Shown one piece after another: positions 17,352-26,826 of a DNA stretch of 64,000 nucleotides (position 1 is its first letter; each line of letters opens with the position of its first letter). The DNA comes from CAMWXW01 sp051650105. Lineage in GTDB: Bacteria; Desulfobacterota; Desulfovibrionia; Desulfovibrionales; Desulfovibrionaceae. The stretch is taken from contig JBOFIJ010000009.1 in the NCBI GenBank assembly GCA_051650105.1, positions 163,323 to 227,322 of the forward strand. Direction: 5' to 3'. A program made the translations under genes and the position numbers. Below the pieces are notes generated by a model. The model was not told where the DNA came from. It did no database searches and saw nothing but the letters and a program-made list of their open reading frames with translations.

Positions 17352-18986
17352 TTATTGATTACAAAAAATAAAACTCCCATCCGTTTTTTCTAAAACAATA
17401 CTTTTTTCTAAAATATCTTTAATTTTTATTCCAGCAGGAAGCATACTACCAGAAGAATATAATGCAGGTTCTCCATTAATCTTTACAAAAATTATTTCTC
17501 CAGGCTGAATAGAAAGATATTTGCACGGATCCACTATAAAATATTCATCAAAGGAAGCACCCTCTGGAACATCAGAAATACTTGCCTTACTTATTTTCTC
17601 CATAGTGGGAATGCCAAGAAGTTTTAATACAGGGTTCTCTGCCTCTTTTTCCATTGATATATTATTTCTTTTTTCTTTCTCAATAGTATCTTCTCTAGAA
17701 CGAATTCTTTTAAATTTCTCTATAAATGTTCCAGAGTATAATCGTTTACTTGCAATAATGGGTTTTTTAATTTCTTCCCACATATCTTTTTCAGCATTTG
17801 TCAATTCTCCACTCACTAATACACTATAACTATAGGGAACAAATTCTAAATATGGACCAAGATTTGTCTCCTGTAAAGGTTCCTCCAATAATTGAGAAAG
17901 CTCTGTCCAAAAAATAACATTCCATCTAATATTTCTAAATATCGGTAAAAGATCTTGTAAATCTTCTTGTACTTTAGCAAGAAGTCGTCCATCCTTTATA
18001 TATCCATAGACATTTAATCTTTTACTTTTTTTAACCAATTGTAAAGTGAATCGGATACCATTACTATTAAGATATTCTTCAATTTCTGCCATAACTTGAT
18101 CCATATATTTCACAAGAATTAATATCTTAGGAGCTCTACCTTTTAAAAAATTTTCTAATTTGTTAAGATCCTCTTTCGTATCAACAAATCCTGTTACAAT
18201 AAGAAGATCTGGCTTCCTAACACCCACACGTAAACTAGGAAAGCCTTCTTCTCGTAAATCAGTATTAAGGTTAGTAATATATTCTTCAGAACCAATATCA
18301 GGCTGCCTTAAGAAGAAAAACCAAATAAGAATAGAAATCAAGAAAAGACATGTCACAATAATGGCATATGTAATCTTTTTTATAACATCCGTGGAATTGT
18401 TCTTTTTTTTTCTTTTTTTTCCCTCTTCAACATTCTCTTCATTTTCTTCTTCAAGAAAAAGCTCTTCTGCCTTAAATTCCTCTTCTGCCTCAGAAGAAAT
18501 CTCTTCAAATGTTCCTCTATCACTATTTTCTTTTTGTGCAATACCAACAGTATCATTTAACTCTGCCTTACCACTTTCTAGATCAAAAAGCATAGGGTCA
18601 TTGCTATCTATACTTTCTTTAAAACTTCTTTCGTTACCATCTCTATCAATTAACTTCTCTGGCATGGTAATATCTGGCCATAATTCATCACTTCTTCCAA
18701 CAACAAAACTTGTTGTTGCAACCGTAATAACTTCATAAAATGCTACGGAAAATATTTCCTCCGTGACAGGAAAGCCATTAATATAAAATTGTAAAGAATT
18801 TGTTGTGATAGAAAGACTATCTTCATACAACTCAATAGGAATAGTTCTTTGAGCTAAAAAAGGATCACTTAATACAACGTCGCACTCATCGAGACCACCC
18901 ATAATAATACTAGTGGATCGTATTTCTACTTCTGCTCCAGCATTTATACCAGAAAGAATTTTCAATAAATACGATGATGATGCCAT
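17352..18986 (-). CDS. sctD: T3SS inner-membrane ring protein SctD (YscD/CdsD-like), extended
   Basis: 544 residues. A cytoplasmic FHA-like domain at about 1-100 (LKILSGINAGAEVEI) is followed by an acidic linker (about 125-190) and a K/R-rich stop. One transmembrane helix is at 206-226. Several periplasmic ring-building modules of alternating beta and alpha follow (for example PDLLIVTGFVDTKEDLNKL). The last 90 residues (PGEIIFVKINGEPALYSSGS, then IKIKDILEKSIVLEKTDG) look like a PilP/GspC-type homology-region domain, making the protein longer than YscD at about 420. SctD forms the outer ring of the inner-membrane base and contacts the secretin. It lies 17 bases after sctC. Confidence 0.8.
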   Translation of the reverse strand: MASSSYLLKILSGINAGAEVEIRSTSIIMGGLDECDVVLSDPFLAQRTIPIELYEDSLSITTNSLQFYINGFPVTEEIFSVAFYEVITVATTSFVVGRSDELWPDITMPEKLIDRDGNERSFKESIDSNDPMLFDLESGKAELNDTVGIAQKENSDRGTFEEISSEAEEEFKAEELFLEEENEENVEEGKKRKKKNNSTDVIKKITYAIIVTCLFLISILIWFFFLRQPDIGSEEYITNLNTDLREEGFPSLRVGVRKPDLLIVTGFVDTKEDLNKLENFLKGRAPKILILVKYMDQVMAEIEEYLNSNGIRFTLQLVKKSKRLNVYGYIKDGRLLAKVQEDLQDLLPIFRNIRWNVIFWTELSQLLEEPLQETNLGPYLEFVPYSYSVLVSGELTNAEKDMWEEIKKPIIASKRLYSGTFIEKFKRIRSREDTIEKEKRNNISMEKEAENPVLKLLGIPTMEKISKASISDVPEGASFDEYFIVDPCKYLSIQPGEIIFVKINGEPALYSSGSMLPAGIKIKDILEKSIVLEKTDGSFIFCNQ

Positions 18987-19003
18987 GACAAATATAAATC
19001 CTT

Positions 19004-20725
19004 TTAATCAACAGAAACAGTTTTAAGAATACCTCTTCTACCAATCTTTCTTGTACCACAACCTGGGCCAACTATTTCTTCTTGTATCCCTTTATGATCC
19101 ATAGTGTTATGTATAACATTAGGAAAATCCTTCTCCGCAGCTTCTTTGATATCGACAATAGTAGGAGTGATTATGAAGAGTCTTTCCGCTTTTTGTGTTC
19201 TTGTAGTAGTTTTACCAAAGAGATTTCCTATTCCTAGAATATTTTGTACATAGGGAAGACCATTCTTACTTCTACTAGAACGCTCATAATAGTGTCCTCC
19301 AATAATTAATGAATTGCTATTCCCAACAATGGCTTGTGTGCTAACAACACTGGTAGTTATGGTAGGTAATCCATCTATCTTTCCATTAGCATCAGAATTT
19401 GTGCCATCCTCTATTTCAATACGCAATTTAATAGCTGGACTACTTTCAGAACCTTCAACAATATGAGGTGTGACTCTCACAGTAGTACCGTAGGAGACAT
19501 CGTAAAGATCCGTGTTATCTTGGTTTGCAACACGAACATAAAATGTATTTTTATTCTCTATGATAGCCTCTTGATTATTAAGAGTGAGTATTTTTGGTCT
19601 TGAAAGAACATTTGCAACACCCCTTGTCGCAAGAGCATTAATTCTTGCCATAAGGCTAAACATTCCGTGTTTATAAATGGTAGTCAGACTATTAAGTCCA
19701 TTTTCTACACCAGCTCTTAACCCTGGTGCAATACCACCACCCACAGACCCTCCAATTCCCGTTCCACCAGAAACATTACTAGAAAAACCTAGTTCAGTGC
19801 CAAGAACAGACGACTCTTCAACATTGATATCAACAATAGCAACTTGTATTTCTATAAGAGGAACTGAAACATCTAATTTTTCAATAGTTCTTGCATAATA
19901 AGACATTCTTTCACGCACATCCCAAACAATAACAGCATTAATACGAGGATCTGCCAAAATACGAACATTTTCAACCTTATTTTCAGAAATAGTTTCTACT
20001 TTATTTTCTGTACGCGTCAAACTAGTCTTCTTTTTTACAGTTCTCTTTTCATCAATTTCCTCTTGTTGAGTGGCTGTTGTTCTATTATCTTGCATGGATG
20101 TTACAGAACGCAAAAGAGAGGCAACTCCTGGAAGAGTCATACTTTGCCCTCTCATATTTACTTTAAGATCTTCTGCCCACGCATATTTTAATCTAAACAC
20201 TTCCATAACCATATCTTTTGAGGCATTATTTTCTATCTCTCGAATAATGGCCATTACAGACTGAATATAACGAGGTGGTCCAGAAATATGCAATATATTC
20301 TCATTAGCAACCTCTTTCCAAGCAAAACGTGTATCTAATACTCCCAACTGCTCAAGTGTTCTGTATATATCTGATGCCTCCAAAAAGCGTAATCGTATAA
20401 CAGTTGTCTCAATTTCTCCTAAAGGGTAAAAATATAAGACATTTCCATCATAATACCACGTAATTCCATATGCTTTGGAAATAAGTGTTAAGAAATCTAA
20501 AGGATTTGTGAAATAGAAACGTCCACTCACTTTATTACGTATAGTTTCTGGAATTGTGACAGAAATCCCCTGACTCGCTGCAAAAGCTTGCAAAACTCTT
20601 CCAATATACTCATCTTTTGCTATATAAACAAATGGAGCAGGATTCCAGGGCAACTCTTTTGCCATAGAAACAGAAACTCCACATAGTAAAGTAAAGCATA
20701 TAATGAGACGCAAATAACGAAACAT
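19004..20725 (-). CDS. sctC: T3SS outer-membrane secretin SctC
   Basis: 573 residues. An N-terminal signal peptide ends near VSMAKE. The N0-like domain carries FVYIAKDEYIGRVLQAFAAS. Ring modules run to about residue 290, with a charged low-complexity insert (NRTTATQQEEIDEKRTVKKK). The secretin core follows, with the glycine-rich gate region SGGTGIGGSVGGG, the SRPKILTLNNQEAIIENK motif and a final beta-lip segment (LPYVQNILGIGNLFGKTTT). Secretins form the outer-membrane pore. The order chaperone-sctC-sctD with gaps of 21 and 17 bases suggests one operon. A type II or type IV pilus secretin is less likely given SctD next door. Confidence 0.88.
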   Translation of the reverse strand: MFRYLRLIICFTLLCGVSVSMAKELPWNPAPFVYIAKDEYIGRVLQAFAASQGISVTIPETIRNKVSGRFYFTNPLDFLTLISKAYGITWYYDGNVLYFYPLGEIETTVIRLRFLEASDIYRTLEQLGVLDTRFAWKEVANENILHISGPPRYIQSVMAIIREIENNASKDMVMEVFRLKYAWAEDLKVNMRGQSMTLPGVASLLRSVTSMQDNRTTATQQEEIDEKRTVKKKTSLTRTENKVETISENKVENVRILADPRINAVIVWDVRERMSYYARTIEKLDVSVPLIEIQVAIVDINVEESSVLGTELGFSSNVSGGTGIGGSVGGGIAPGLRAGVENGLNSLTTIYKHGMFSLMARINALATRGVANVLSRPKILTLNNQEAIIENKNTFYVRVANQDNTDLYDVSYGTTVRVTPHIVEGSESSPAIKLRIEIEDGTNSDANGKIDGLPTITTSVVSTQAIVGNSNSLIIGGHYYERSSRSKNGLPYVQNILGIGNLFGKTTTRTQKAERLFIITPTIVDIKEAAEKDFPNVIHNTMDHKGIQEEIVGPGCGTRKIGRRGILKTVSVD

Positions 20726-20746
20726 AGATTTTCCTTTATGAAAGAC

Positions 20747-21178
20747 TTAGAACCTCATAGCACGTGTCATCATAGGATCAAGAATTCTTGGCATAACCTG
20801 AAGTCTTTCTCTCCATAGATGAACCTCTTCCACTAAAAGAGTAGCCACTTCAATAAGCTTTTTGTTAGAAGATTCTTCTATAAGTAAAGCCCATCTCATT
20901 TCGTGATTTTCAATAAAAATAATGGGGAAAAAAGATGCACTAATCCCAGACAGTAATAGAGCACTTTTCTTCCCAATGGCAGTGAGCATTTCTGAATATT
21001 TAGATTCATCACCAGACAAAGGTGTAATTGTACTCCATACGAGTATTCTCGTATGATACTTTTCTACAACCATAAAAACAGAATCCTCAAAAGAGAAAAA
21101 ATATTCACTATTTTGAAGAGCATTTGGTACTGGAATATCTAAATTTTTACATAATTCTTCTATCTTTTTCTCTAACAT
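20747..21178 (-). CDS. CesT/SycE-like T3SS chaperone
   Basis: 143 residues, acidic, alpha-beta pattern of class I T3SS chaperones: N-terminal helix (LEKKIEELCKNLDIPV), then strands (YFFSFEDSVFMVVEKYH, ILVWSTITPL), a central helix (YSEMLTAIGKKSALLLSG), further strands ending MRWALLIEESS, and a C-terminal helix (LIEVATLLVEEVHLWRERL). Such dimers bind the N-terminus of effectors or translocators. It is first in the operon with sctC and sctD, with AAGGA before the ATG. Its client is not evident. Confidence 0.62.
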   Translation of the reverse strand: MLEKKIEELCKNLDIPVPNALQNSEYFFSFEDSVFMVVEKYHTRILVWSTITPLSGDESKYSEMLTAIGKKSALLLSGISASFFPIIFIENHEMRWALLIEESSNKKLIEVATLLVEEVHLWRERLQVMPRILDPMMTRAMRF

Positions 21179-21424
21179 ATATTTTCCTTTACGATATCAA
21201 ATAGCTACCCAATATAATATGTCTTCTTACCTATCGAAATAAAAACAAATTGCTTTAGCTATCTCCTTATAAAAATTACAATAATTATTTTTTCTGCCTT
21301 TTCTCTTTATAAAGCTCAACGAACTATAAGGCTTGACGCACAAGAAAAGATGTCTTAGCTCATACTGCATACATCACAAAAGAATAAAGCTGGTCTGGGT
21401 AGATTGGGTTTATGAAGGGATATC

Positions 21425-22603
21425 ATGAAAAATATATTTTTCTATATACTTTTTTTCTTTCATACACTTATTGGAACATACGCTTTTGCCAATATAGAGA
21501 CACTACAGCCATCATCATATGCATTTATAGAATACCGTATAGAAGAATATGTACAGGTAACGGATTTTTCAAAAACGCTCAACGTGCTTACAAAAAATAT
21601 TGAAGAAAATCCATCTTCTCTCTCATATAGATTACGTGCTTCTCTCTACAGTAGCAGAAATGAAAATATCTTAGCTATAGCAGATTATTCAAAAGCCCTT
21701 GAACATGCATCAAGCGATTATTTTTTGTATTATAAACGAGCAGAAGAATATATAAAAATAAATAATATTGAAAATGCCACAATAGATTTGTATAAAGCAT
21801 TAACACTACATCCACGATTCATTAAGGCATATATCCTTCTCTCTTTGGCCTATCTACATTCAAATTCTGTTGAAAGAAGCATACAATCTATTTCAAAAGC
21901 AATAGAACTTAACCCCAATAATCCTGATTTCTATAGAAAACGAGCACAGATGCATTTATTACTTGGTAATGGAGATGATGCACTTAAAGACTATTCTAAT
22001 GGAATTGATTTAGTGAAAAGTAGTGAAGATTTTTACTATGAAAGAGCAAAACTGTATTTATATTTGAAACAGTTTCCAAATGCTATAGCAGATTTTACAA
22101 AAGCACTAAACATTCAACCCGCCTACTTAGAAATATACGAACAAAGAGCCAATGCATATGCCCAAAATAAAGAATATAAAAAAGCCTTAGAGGATTACAG
22201 TTATGCCATCTCCTTCTATCCTAAAAATGCAAAGTTATATCTCGCCAGAGGAATAGTCTCAGCAATAGAGAGCAATTTAGATAGTGCATTAGAAGATATG
22301 AATACAGCATTACTCTATGATCCAGGAAATAGCTCTATTTACTATAATAGAGCAAAGGTGCATTATGTTTTACAAGATACAACAAAAGCCATTGCAGACC
22401 TTACAAAAAGTATCGATTTAGACCCAATTAATGTTCAAGCATATCTAGAAAGAGCATTTTTATATGTAGAAGAAGAACAATATAACCTCGCATTAGAAGA
22501 TTATAGATACTTATCCACATTACTTCCAACAGATACACTTGTTCAGCAACGTTATAATCAATTGATACAATTTGTTACTAATTCTTTTTCCAATAAAAAA
22601 TAA
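21425..22603 (+). CDS. Exported TPR-repeat protein
   Basis: 392 residues. A signal peptide (hydrophobic residues about 4-20, ending YAFA) precedes at least eight tandem tetratricopeptide repeats that fill the mature chain, such as ILAIADYSKALEHAS, AIADFTKALNIQPAYLEIY and AIADLTKSIDLDPINVQAY. TPR solenoids mediate protein-protein contacts, and export suggests a periplasmic or surface role. It lies between the T3SS genes and the FlgO-type cluster, transcribed away from the T3SS genes. No catalytic domain is visible. Confidence 0.75.
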   Translation: MKNIFFYILFFFHTLIGTYAFANIETLQPSSYAFIEYRIEEYVQVTDFSKTLNVLTKNIEENPSSLSYRLRASLYSSRNENILAIADYSKALEHASSDYFLYYKRAEEYIKINNIENATIDLYKALTLHPRFIKAYILLSLAYLHSNSVERSIQSISKAIELNPNNPDFYRKRAQMHLLLGNGDDALKDYSNGIDLVKSSEDFYYERAKLYLYLKQFPNAIADFTKALNIQPAYLEIYEQRANAYAQNKEYKKALEDYSYAISFYPKNAKLYLARGIVSAIESNLDSALEDMNTALLYDPGNSSIYYNRAKVHYVLQDTTKAIADLTKSIDLDPINVQAYLERAFLYVEEEQYNLALEDYRYLSTLLPTDTLVQQRYNQLIQFVTNSFSNKK

Positions 22604-22754
22604 TTATGCAGCATTATAACGCATTGTTAGAGAAAAACTCTTAAATTACTCCTCATTGCTATATTTTTTATAAAATACTATACCGTGTTATAAAGAGTAT
22701 CCCATAACTACCGATAACTCCTATAGATTTTATTTTTATTGGAGTACCAGTCGG

Positions 22755-23405
22755 ATGAAAAAAATTCTTATGTTATTAAGCCTTTTCTTATTAATACAAC
22801 CCTCTCTGGTGGGAGGTTATGTAGATAAAGCGCTTCCAAGATACATGCCTCAAAAGAATATGGACGACGTTCTAGAATTACGCTTAAAAGCGAAAGAATT
22901 AGTAGAACAGTTTATGGAAGACAATATAACTATTTTTCAAAATAAAACTGTGCTACTCACAGATATTGTTGACATCACAAATTTAAAAGAAGAAAGCTCT
23001 CTTGGAAAGGTTTTTACAGAAGAGCTCTACAATGAATTTGTAAAACGAGGAATTTCTGTGCGCGAATACAGAATATCTAATGCTATTAGAACGTCGGAAT
23101 CCTTTGGAAATTCTTTTTTATCTGAACGGAATAATAATGTACTTATGCAAGACAATGAATTTGTTATGGTAGGCACATATAATATTGCTAATGACACCGT
23201 GACACTAAATGCACGTATTTTAGATCCACATTCAGGTTTAGTACAAAAAACAGCAAGCATTTTCTTTAGGAAAACACCTTACATCACAAGCTTAGCAAAG
23301 AAAAAAGATCTTATGTTGAGAACAATGAAAATAACAAATTCCTCAAAAAATAATGCAGGACAAAGAAGCTCCCCTAAAATAGTATTTGATAGAGGTATAC
23401 ACTAG
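22755..23405 (+). CDS. FlgO-family exported protein
   Basis: 216 residues with a signal peptide (residues 1-21). The FlgO-domain pattern is clear: NKTVLLTDIVDITNLKEESS, then LGKVFTEELYNEFVKRGISV, then EFVMVGTYNIANDTVTLNARILD. FlgO proteins are outer-membrane-associated and in Vibrio are linked to the flagellar H ring and motility. A ribosome-binding GGAG lies 12 bases ahead of the ATG. It is the first gene of a tight trio (gaps of 9 and 13 bases) with a TPR lipoprotein and a second FlgO-like gene. Confidence 0.75.
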   Translation: MKKILMLLSLFLLIQPSLVGGYVDKALPRYMPQKNMDDVLELRLKAKELVEQFMEDNITIFQNKTVLLTDIVDITNLKEESSLGKVFTEELYNEFVKRGISVREYRISNAIRTSESFGNSFLSERNNNVLMQDNEFVMVGTYNIANDTVTLNARILDPHSGLVQKTASIFFRKTPYITSLAKKKDLMLRTMKITNSSKNNAGQRSSPKIVFDRGIH

Positions 23406-23414
23406 GAGAATAAT

Positions 23415-23720
23415 ATGAGAATGTTCTTTTTAATTGGTATTTTCAGCAGTGCGTTATTATTAATTAGTTGTTTACCCAAAAGTAATACAAACTCGCTAAG
23501 CTTTATACCACAAGCACCACACAGTGCAAGATTACATGATGAAGATTACAATGCACTCACTCACTGGCATATAGCAACAGTTCATGAATCACAGCAGCGA
23601 TATGAATTAGCACAACAATACTACATGAGAGCATTGAGTATGGCAAAAACAGAAAAAATCCGTACAAGCCTCACTACTAGGTTAGAACATATTGAAAGAG
23701 TTTTACGTATAAATAGATAA
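23415..23720 (+). CDS. Small TPR lipoprotein
   Basis: 101 residues with a lipoprotein signal: hydrophobic core then LLISC, cleavage before the cysteine near residue 19. The mature part holds one TPR-like helix pair (ALTHWHIATVHESQQRYELA, AQQYYMRALSMAKTEKI). It lies between two FlgO-like genes, so it may be an accessory of the same envelope structure. The family is not recognised beyond the TPR. Confidence 0.65.
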   Translation: MRMFFLIGIFSSALLLISCLPKSNTNSLSFIPQAPHSARLHDEDYNALTHWHIATVHESQQRYELAQQYYMRALSMAKTEKIRTSLTTRLEHIERVLRINR

Positions 23721-23733
23721 GAAGGGTATCACT

Positions 23734-24306
23734 ATGAAAACATTATGCCTATTAATAGCATGTATTTGTCTTCCAACAGCAGCACAAGCCTTTAGCATTT
23801 CACATGCTGCAGTAACAATAACAGAATCCTTAAATAAGCAATTGGAACAAAAATTTTATGGTTCTAGTAAGGAATTTCCATTACTTGTTACAACTCCTGT
23901 AGATATTAATACACTCCTTTCTAGCACGCCACTAGGAAAACAATTTGCACAAGAAATGGCAACACAATTTGTACAAAAAGGCTATCTTTTACAAGAAGCT
24001 CGTTTAGCAAATAGCCTTATCTTTTCTGAAACAGAAGGAGAATTAATTCTTTCTCGTTCAGTTTCTTTAGTAAATCCACAAATAACTATTGGATATCTTG
24101 TCGCTGGAACATATGCGTTTAGCATGAGCCACATTCGTTTCTCAATAGAAATAATAGATGCAAAGACATCCACTATTGTGGCCATGGCCTCAGTTTCTAT
24201 TCCCATTACAGAGGATATGAAACCACTCTTACAAAAAACAAGAGTATCAAGTAATTCTGGCATCAGCAGTATTTCAATACCAAGTGTTTTCACAAAAATA
24301 GAATAG
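23734..24306 (+). CDS. Second FlgO-family exported protein
   Basis: 190 residues with a signal peptide ending in AQAF. FlgO-like pattern: LLVTTPVDINTLLSSTPLGK, QFAQEMATQFVQKGYLLQEA, then ITIGYLVAGTYAFSMSHIRF and a short helix-rich end. It is a diverged paralogue of the protein at 22755, since both share the LGK-F-x-E core and the ARLANSL/YRISNAI element. Two FlgO-type proteins in one operon suggest a hetero-oligomer or successive layers of one envelope ring. The function is inferred from family only. Confidence 0.7.
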   Translation: MKTLCLLIACICLPTAAQAFSISHAAVTITESLNKQLEQKFYGSSKEFPLLVTTPVDINTLLSSTPLGKQFAQEMATQFVQKGYLLQEARLANSLIFSETEGELILSRSVSLVNPQITIGYLVAGTYAFSMSHIRFSIEIIDAKTSTIVAMASVSIPITEDMKPLLQKTRVSSNSGISSISIPSVFTKIE

Positions 24307-24727
24307 TAGGAAGCATTTCTATTTTGTAACAATAGTAACACATCTTCAAATTACGTTGAGAAATACCCTCTTTCTATCCAAAGTATTAGCTTTAATTACA
24401 AAAAATGAAACAACCTATCACTGAATCGCGCATTACTTGACAAAGATATTTTTTTGAAACAGAGGAGAAGAATTAGGAAGAAGCAGTAGCAATAGATAAA
24501 ACAAGACAAAGACATATGTTTTAGCAATCTAGTAGAACATATAATATTATATATTTCAACAATACTATATGAAAATCCCGACTAAAAATAAATTATATCA
24601 CACGTTATTTTTTACACGTATCCCACCACATTCTTGATGTCAAAGACAAAAATAAAAAGACATTCTTTAAAAATATCTTTCCAAATAGAATATACTGTAT
24701 TATACGTTCTTGGAAGAGGTATCTATT
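24307..24727. other. AT-rich intergenic region upstream of the first MORN-like gene
   Basis: About 420 bases. An imperfect inverted repeat (24291-24326, ACAAAAATAGAA with TTCTATTTTGT) straddles the stop of the previous gene but lacks a T tract. TATACT and TATTAT elements near 24690-24700 are possible -10 boxes for the next gene, without a convincing -35. No gene is seen. Confidence 0.4.
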
Positions 24728-25423
24728 ATGCCACAAATTATTTTTCCTCAGTTACAATTTTCACAAAGAATATCATATGTTTTGGAACAGTCTTATCTTT
24801 CTGTAGGACCTACTTCTCCTGTTCGTACTTTACTTTTAAGAAATAGTATTGAATCTATGCCTGCAAGAAGGAGATCCCTTTCTTCTTGGATTCTTAGCCA
24901 AAGACAACGCTACGAAAAGAATAACAATGAACTGCTCACAGCTGGGCTTTCTTCCCAACATCGTTCTCTCGTTAATAGTGTAAGAATTCCTAGCGTTGGA
25001 ACTGGCACCCTGTACCATGAACGAGATATTTCTGTTGCAGGAAAAGAAGATAGACATGGACATTTACAAGGGTCCATGGCAATGATGAATAATGATTCTA
25101 ATCTTCTTCTTGCAAAAGCGAAAGATCAACTTCTCACGGGCAGTGTAAGAATATATTTACTCAATGGAGCAAAAATAAAATGTGTCCAGAAACACCCATC
25201 AGCGAATCTTAATGGAAAAGGATATGTACGAACAGCTAGCGGGCATACTCTATTCGGGTTCTTTACTAATAATGTATTTACGGAAGATAGCTCTCAGCCC
25301 TCGTCTTCTATGCACTTACTAAATATGTATACAATACGTCAGCGTTATCAGCAAGTGGATGTATCGGGATTAACAGCTCCAAGTCCCACAGCACCTACTG
25401 GAGCATCTGGACATACTCCATAA
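24728..25423 (+). CDS. MORN-like repeat protein, short paralogue (candidate effector)
   Basis: 231 residues, no signal peptide. The ATG at 24728 is chosen over an upstream TTG because GGAAGAGG precedes it. The N-terminal 90 residues are polar, arginine/serine-rich helix (SMPARRRSLSSWILSQRQRY). The middle, about residues 100-175, is a MORN-like beta region: DISVAGKEDRHGHLQGSM, SVRIYLLNGAKIKC and LNGKGYVRTASGHTLFGFF. The tail is proline/threonine-rich. The beta region is clearly homologous to part of the protein at 26827. Absence of a Sec signal and nearness to T3SS genes suggest a secreted effector, which is inference. The gene is bounded on both sides by AT-rich deserts. Confidence 0.7.
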   Translation: MPQIIFPQLQFSQRISYVLEQSYLSVGPTSPVRTLLLRNSIESMPARRRSLSSWILSQRQRYEKNNNELLTAGLSSQHRSLVNSVRIPSVGTGTLYHERDISVAGKEDRHGHLQGSMAMMNNDSNLLLAKAKDQLLTGSVRIYLLNGAKIKCVQKHPSANLNGKGYVRTASGHTLFGFFTNNVFTEDSSQPSSSMHLLNMYTIRQRYQQVDVSGLTAPSPTAPTGASGHTP

Positions 25424-26826
25424 AAAATAAGAGAAGATCCTATCCTACTATTTCTCACAAAAGTAGAGGTACGTATTCTATAAATAACATATTTCCCTTT
25501 TCTTTATTCACACAATCATAACCTTCTAATAAGCCGCGTCCAAACAAGAAATAATGTTTACCTATAATGCAAATATACCTTTATAATACCCAGGCAATAA
25601 GAAAATAGACACCAGTTTTACGCCACAAAAAAAATAACAAGCTTCCCTATTCTGGACGTTTCAAGGAAATAATAAAAAAATTATTTATATATGAACGTGC
25701 ATATCTATAAGAGAGCTCTTTTACTTTTGAAATAGTATATTCAATTAATTATAAGAAAAGAATAATACTCAAGCACTTATTGGAAAAAACAAGAAAAGAT
25801 AAAAAGACGTACATACTAGTATTATATACCGAACGAATTACTAATTTTACACGTAACACACCATATATTGTGAAAAAGATAACAGCCATTATACCCTAAA
25901 AATCATGATATCGCATACTATTATAGGTATCTGATACCTATGTTTACAAGATAGTGTTTTCAAAGAAGAAAAAATAGGTAAATTAACGAAAATACACTAC
26001 CCCTTCCGTACTCCCCCACACCTCTCTTGCTTCGCGGTATTCTATAACTGTAGCTAATAAAAGATATATTGTAAAGCACGATAATGTAACACAATTAAAC
26101 ACTTATGGATTTAATGTAAAGATAAAAATACATAAATAAAAAATATGAAAAAAGACACAATATAGTGAACTACACTAGTATGAAGAAAGCAATAGCTCCT
26201 ATAAAAGCATAGTAAATTAAAAGAATTGAATAACAATATTCTCTACAGAAATACCCATCAATTCATGTATTCAACAAGATGTTGTATCCCTATATACCAA
26301 AAAGAGAATTTTCTTATCATACGCCTATTAATACAATGTGGAGAAAAGAAATACTCTATTCACTATATATGTGTATATTTTTATACAGATACTGTCACTT
26401 TTATTATGATAATTTATTAAATAAACATTATATTATTAACATATACTACAGATTTTCAATTATATTTTTATAAATAAAAGATGGATATTATTATATCAAT
26501 ATATCTTATACAGTGATCTACAGACATATTTTTCACAATACTGTTTATTATTCTTCTATATATTATAATATAATTATCTATTTTGTTGACAAAAAATGAG
26601 AATAATAGTAGGAGTACGTGATTTTTATCTTCCTATAATAATTATATATTTTCATATTATGGTATATTATTTCTTATAATGTACCTAGGAACTATTGAAT
26701 AATAAACGATATGCATTATATAGAGAAGGTCGAAAGAGAAATCTTTCTCACTAAAAAACAATAGCATAGGATATCGACAATATTTTCTAGAGAATTTTAG
26801 ACTTCTATTAAGGTAAAGGTGATAAG
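25424..26826. other. 1.4 kb AT-rich desert between the MORN-like paralogues
   Basis: No frame here shows a recognisable product. The longest (26226-26420, 26279-26473) are low-complexity I/Y/F-rich artefacts of AT bias. Row 26521-26580 has 10 G or C in 60 bases by hand count. A perfect TATAAT at 26675-26680 with TTCATA 18 bases upstream (26651-26656) is a candidate promoter for the gene at 26827. Confidence 0.5.
26651..26680 (+). promoter_or_regulatory. Candidate sigma-70 promoter for the large MORN-like gene
   Basis: TTCATA (4 of 6 matches to TTGACA), an 18-base spacer and a perfect TATAAT ending at 26680, about 146 bases before the ATG at 26827. In such AT-rich DNA chance matches are common, so this is tentative. 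Confidence 0.35.

Noticed and set aside
24291..24326. Inverted repeat after the second FlgO-like gene as a terminator
   Set aside because: The stem has a bulge and no T tract on either strand; kept only as a note in the intergenic entry.
26226..26473. Frames inside the 1.4 kb desert
   Set aside because: Low-complexity, overlapping in two frames, with no start context.
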